25,871 bases of DNA from Leclercia adecarboxylata (GTDB taxonomy: Bacteria; Pseudomonadota; Gammaproteobacteria; Enterobacterales; Enterobacteriaceae). Where the stretch lies: positions 65,323-91,193 of the forward strand of contig DERO01000034.1 in assembly GCA_002360945.1 (NCBI GenBank), written 5' to 3'. Of this stretch, positions 24,139 to 25,871 are shown one piece after another. The position numbers were made by a program, and so were the translations under genes. The first letter of the stretch is position 1. The number at the start of each line of letters is the position of its first letter. The notes below the pieces were generated by a model. That model saw only the letters and a list, made by a program, of their open reading frames with translations, searched no databases and was not told the DNA's origin.

Positions 24139-24369
24139 CTATTTCTTCTTATGCCACTTGTCGTCATCGCCCTTTTCGTAGTCATTCTTCACCGCCGCCC
24201 AGGCCACGCGATGCGCCGTCTCCTCCCGGCTGGCATCGCCCCGGCGGTCCTCTTCATCCTTGTATTGATCCCAGGCGCTGTTGAAGGCCTCTTTATAAAT
24301 ATCCTGCGCGTGGGCCGGCAGCACGTGCTTAACATTATCCGGTAAATCACTTTTCGATTTGTATGGCAT
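24139..24369 (-). CDS. chaB: ChaB family protein, putative ChaA regulator
   Basis: A 76-residue, highly charged cytoplasmic protein that matches E. coli ChaB over its full length (MPYKSKSDLPDNVKHVLP, DIYKEAFNSAWDQYKD, ending GDDDKWHKKK). ChaB has been proposed to regulate the ChaA antiporter, but its mechanism is unclear. The ATG at 24369 is preceded by AGAGGGG. It is divergent from chaA across 268 bp of AT-rich DNA. Confidence 0.95.
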   Translation of the reverse strand: MPYKSKSDLPDNVKHVLPAHAQDIYKEAFNSAWDQYKDEEDRRGDASREETAHRVAWAAVKNDYEKGDDDKWHKKK

Positions 24370-24637
24370 ATCAAACCCCTCTTTTTAATCAATTAATAAG
24401 TGTGGTAGACAATACCCGAGGCTGCCAGCCAAAATGATAATCGGATAATTGTTTTTCTTAATTCACTGTTATTAAGAATATATTTAGCTAAGAGTGGTCA
24501 TTATGGTGCTCTCAGACAATAATCTATCCATACAGTAAAATTAAGTAAAATATCATCAGAATGTAACGCTAATCTGTTAATTTAACGTCCTCTTTTTCTA
24601 ACTACTATTATAAGCACCTGCAACTCTGGAGAATCAC
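24370..24637. other. AT-rich divergent chaB-chaA intergenic region
   Basis: This stretch is markedly more AT-rich than the genes around it and must hold the promoters of both chaB and chaA. TATTAT near 24605-24612 could be a -10 element for chaA, but I saw no matching -35 with proper spacing. No open frame, RNA gene or clear operator was found. Confidence 0.5.
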
Positions 24638-25738
24638 ATGACAACCACACATGAGACGGTGAAAACCCGTCATAAGGAGACGACTCTCATTTTCCCGGTG
24701 CTGGCCCTGGCCGTGCTGCTCTTCTGGGGAAGTAGTCAGTCACTGCCAGTGGTCATCGGCATTAATATTCTGGCACTGGTGGGTATTCTGAGCAGCGCCT
24801 TCAGCGTTGTCCGTCACGCCGACGTGCTGGCCCACCGCCTGGGAGAGCCCTACGGCTCGCTGATTTTAAGTCTTTCCGTCGTTATTCTTGAAGTAAGCCT
24901 TATTTCCGCGCTGATGGCGACCGGCGACGCAGCGCCCACCCTGATGCGCGATACGCTCTACTCCATCATTATGATTGTGACCGGGGGGCTGGTCGGCTTT
25001 TCGCTGCTGCTGGGCGGGCGCAAATTCGCTACTCAGTACATGAACCTTTTTGGTATTAAGCAGTATCTGATCGCCCTCTTCCCGCTGGCGATTATCGTGC
25101 TGGTGTTCCCGATGGCGCTGCCGGGTGCCAATTTCACCACCGGTCAGGCCCTGCTGGTGGCGCTGATCTCCGCAGCGATGTACGGCGTGTTCCTGTTGAT
25201 CCAGACCAAAACGCACCAGAGCCTGTTCGTGTATGAGCATGAAGACGAGGGCGACGACGATGATCCGCACCATGGCAAGCCGTCCGCGCACAGCAGCGTA
25301 TGGCATACTATTTGGCTGATCGTGCATCTGATTGCGGTTATCGCGGTCACCAAGATGAATGCGAACCCGCTGGAAACGCTGCTGACCGAACTGAACGCGC
25401 CGGTGGCCTTTACCGGCTTCCTGGTGGCGCTGCTGATCCTCTCCCCTGAAGGGCTGGGCGCGCTGCGGGCGGTGCTGAACAATCAGGTGCAGCGTGCGAT
25501 GAACCTGTTCTTTGGTTCGGTGCTGGCGACCATTTCCCTGACCGTTCCGGTGGTGACGCTGATTGCCTTCCTCACCGGCAATGAGCTGGTGTTTAGCCTG
25601 GGAGCCCCGGAGATGATTGTGATGGTGGCATCGCTGCTGCTGTGCCAGATTTCGTTTTCAACCGGGCGCACCAATGTGCTTAACGGCGCGGCGCATATGG
25701 CGTTGTTTGCAGCCTATCTGATGACAATATTTGCGTGA
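24638..25738 (+). CDS. chaA: Sodium-potassium/proton (calcium/proton) antiporter ChaA
   Basis: Inner-membrane cation/proton antiporter of the CaCA superfamily that exports Na+, K+ or Ca2+ at alkaline pH and high salt. It has 366 residues, equal to E. coli ChaA. About 11 hydrophobic segments form two repeats. The conserved acidic motifs are SLILSLSVVILEVSLISA in the first half and LLILSPEGLGALRAVLNN in the second. A cytoplasmic loop at about residues 200-222 is rich in Asp, Glu and His (YEHEDEGDDDDPHHGK). The ATG at 24638 has CTGGAG about 7 nt upstream. It is transcribed away from chaB. Confidence 0.97.
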   Translation: MTTTHETVKTRHKETTLIFPVLALAVLLFWGSSQSLPVVIGINILALVGILSSAFSVVRHADVLAHRLGEPYGSLILSLSVVILEVSLISALMATGDAAPTLMRDTLYSIIMIVTGGLVGFSLLLGGRKFATQYMNLFGIKQYLIALFPLAIIVLVFPMALPGANFTTGQALLVALISAAMYGVFLLIQTKTHQSLFVYEHEDEGDDDDPHHGKPSAHSSVWHTIWLIVHLIAVIAVTKMNANPLETLLTELNAPVAFTGFLVALLILSPEGLGALRAVLNNQVQRAMNLFFGSVLATISLTVPVVTLIAFLTGNELVFSLGAPEMIVMVASLLLCQISFSTGRTNVLNGAAHMALFAAYLMTIFA

Positions 25739-25773
25739 TGCCCTCACCCCGCCCCTCTCCCACAGGGAGAGGG
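25739..25773. repeat. Short interspersed repeat with hairpin after chaA (copy 1)
   Basis: TGCCCTCACCCC is followed by a perfect 9-bp stem, CCCTCTCCC, ACA, GGGAGAGGG (25753-25773). It begins right after the chaA stop codon. The T-run expected of a terminator is absent on the plus strand. Similar CCCTCACCCC...CCCTCTCCC elements are common between genes in enterobacteria. Confidence 0.7.
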
Positions 25774-25785
25774 AGAAAATCGTTC

Positions 25786-25818
25786 CCGTAGGCCCGCGCA
25801 AGCGCAGCGCCGCCGGGC
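25786..25818. repeat. REP element downstream of chaA
   Basis: CCGTAGGCCCGCGCAAGCGC, then AGCGCCGCCGGGC, is a single REP-like unit with the usual internal GCGC hairpin. It resembles the units at 9559-9624. It lies between the two copies of the CCCTCACCCC repeat. Confidence 0.8.
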
Positions 25819-25837
25819 ATAACAATGTGCGGCCTGT

Positions 25838-25861
25838 TGCCCTCACCCCAGCCCTCTCCCA
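25838..25861. repeat. Short interspersed repeat after chaA (copy 2, incomplete)
   Basis: TGCCCTCACCCCAGCCCTCT, then CCCA, repeats the first 24 bases of copy 1 with one or two changes, 99 bp downstream. The matching hairpin half (GGGAGAGGG) is missing: the sequence continues CTGTACGGTC to the window edge. Confidence 0.65.
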
Positions 25862-25871
25862 CTGTACGGTC

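Noticed and set aside
25753..25773. Intrinsic terminator of chaA
   Set aside because: The stem is strong, but it is followed by AGAAAAT rather than a T-run on the plus strand. It was kept as a repeat.
1..25871. CRISPR arrays, tRNA or rRNA genes, insertion sequences, prophage or toxin-antitoxin genes
   Set aside because: No repeat-spacer pattern, cloverleaf, transposase, integrase or phage gene was seen on either strand.

Overview
This is chromosomal DNA of a member of the Enterobacteriaceae. Almost every gene is close to an E. coli K-12 counterpart. The nas genes match the nitrate-assimilation cluster known from Klebsiella oxytoca. A chemoreceptor gene behind a good sigma-28 promoter points to a motile, GC-rich genus such as Enterobacter, Lelliottia or Leclercia rather than non-motile Klebsiella. 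That placement is an inference.

Layout. (1) 1-8034 is the respiratory nitrate block: narG (minus strand, cut by the left edge), narK (minus), then narX and narL (plus). FNR boxes and NarL heptamers are visible in front of narG and narK. (2) ychO (8037-9440, minus) encodes an inverse-autotransporter/invasin-type outer-membrane protein. (3) 9619-20436, all minus strand, is a complete assimilatory nitrate cluster: nasR, then nasF-nasE-nasD-nasC/B-nasA. A sigma-54-type promoter and a terminator-containing leader lie between nasR and nasF, and a REP pair follows nasA. (4) 20508-23207, plus strand: ychN, a dCache-type chemoreceptor and a small DUF1883-like gene. (5) chaC and chaB (minus) and chaA (plus), then REP and other short repeats up to the right edge.

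E. coli has the order chaA-chaB-chaC-ychN-ychO-narL-narX-narK-narG. Here the same backbone carries two added blocks: the nas cluster between ychN and ychO, and the chemoreceptor plus DUF1883-like gene between ychN and chaC.

How the genes work together. NarX/NarL and FNR switch on NarK (nitrate/nitrite transport) and NarG (the respiratory reductase) when oxygen is absent and nitrate present. NasFED imports nitrate for assimilation, NasC/NasA reduce it to nitrite, and NasB reduces nitrite to ammonium. Expression of the nas operon is predicted to need nitrogen limitation (sigma-54/NtrC) plus nitrate or nitrite (NasR antitermination in the leader). The window therefore holds both a respiratory and an assimilatory nitrate system under separate control.

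I found no clearly undescribed system. The points most worth a second look are the uninterrupted nasC-nasB reading frame with an internal start, the nasF leader RNA, the predicted amino-acid chemoreceptor, and the DUF1883-like gene with an FNR-like site.
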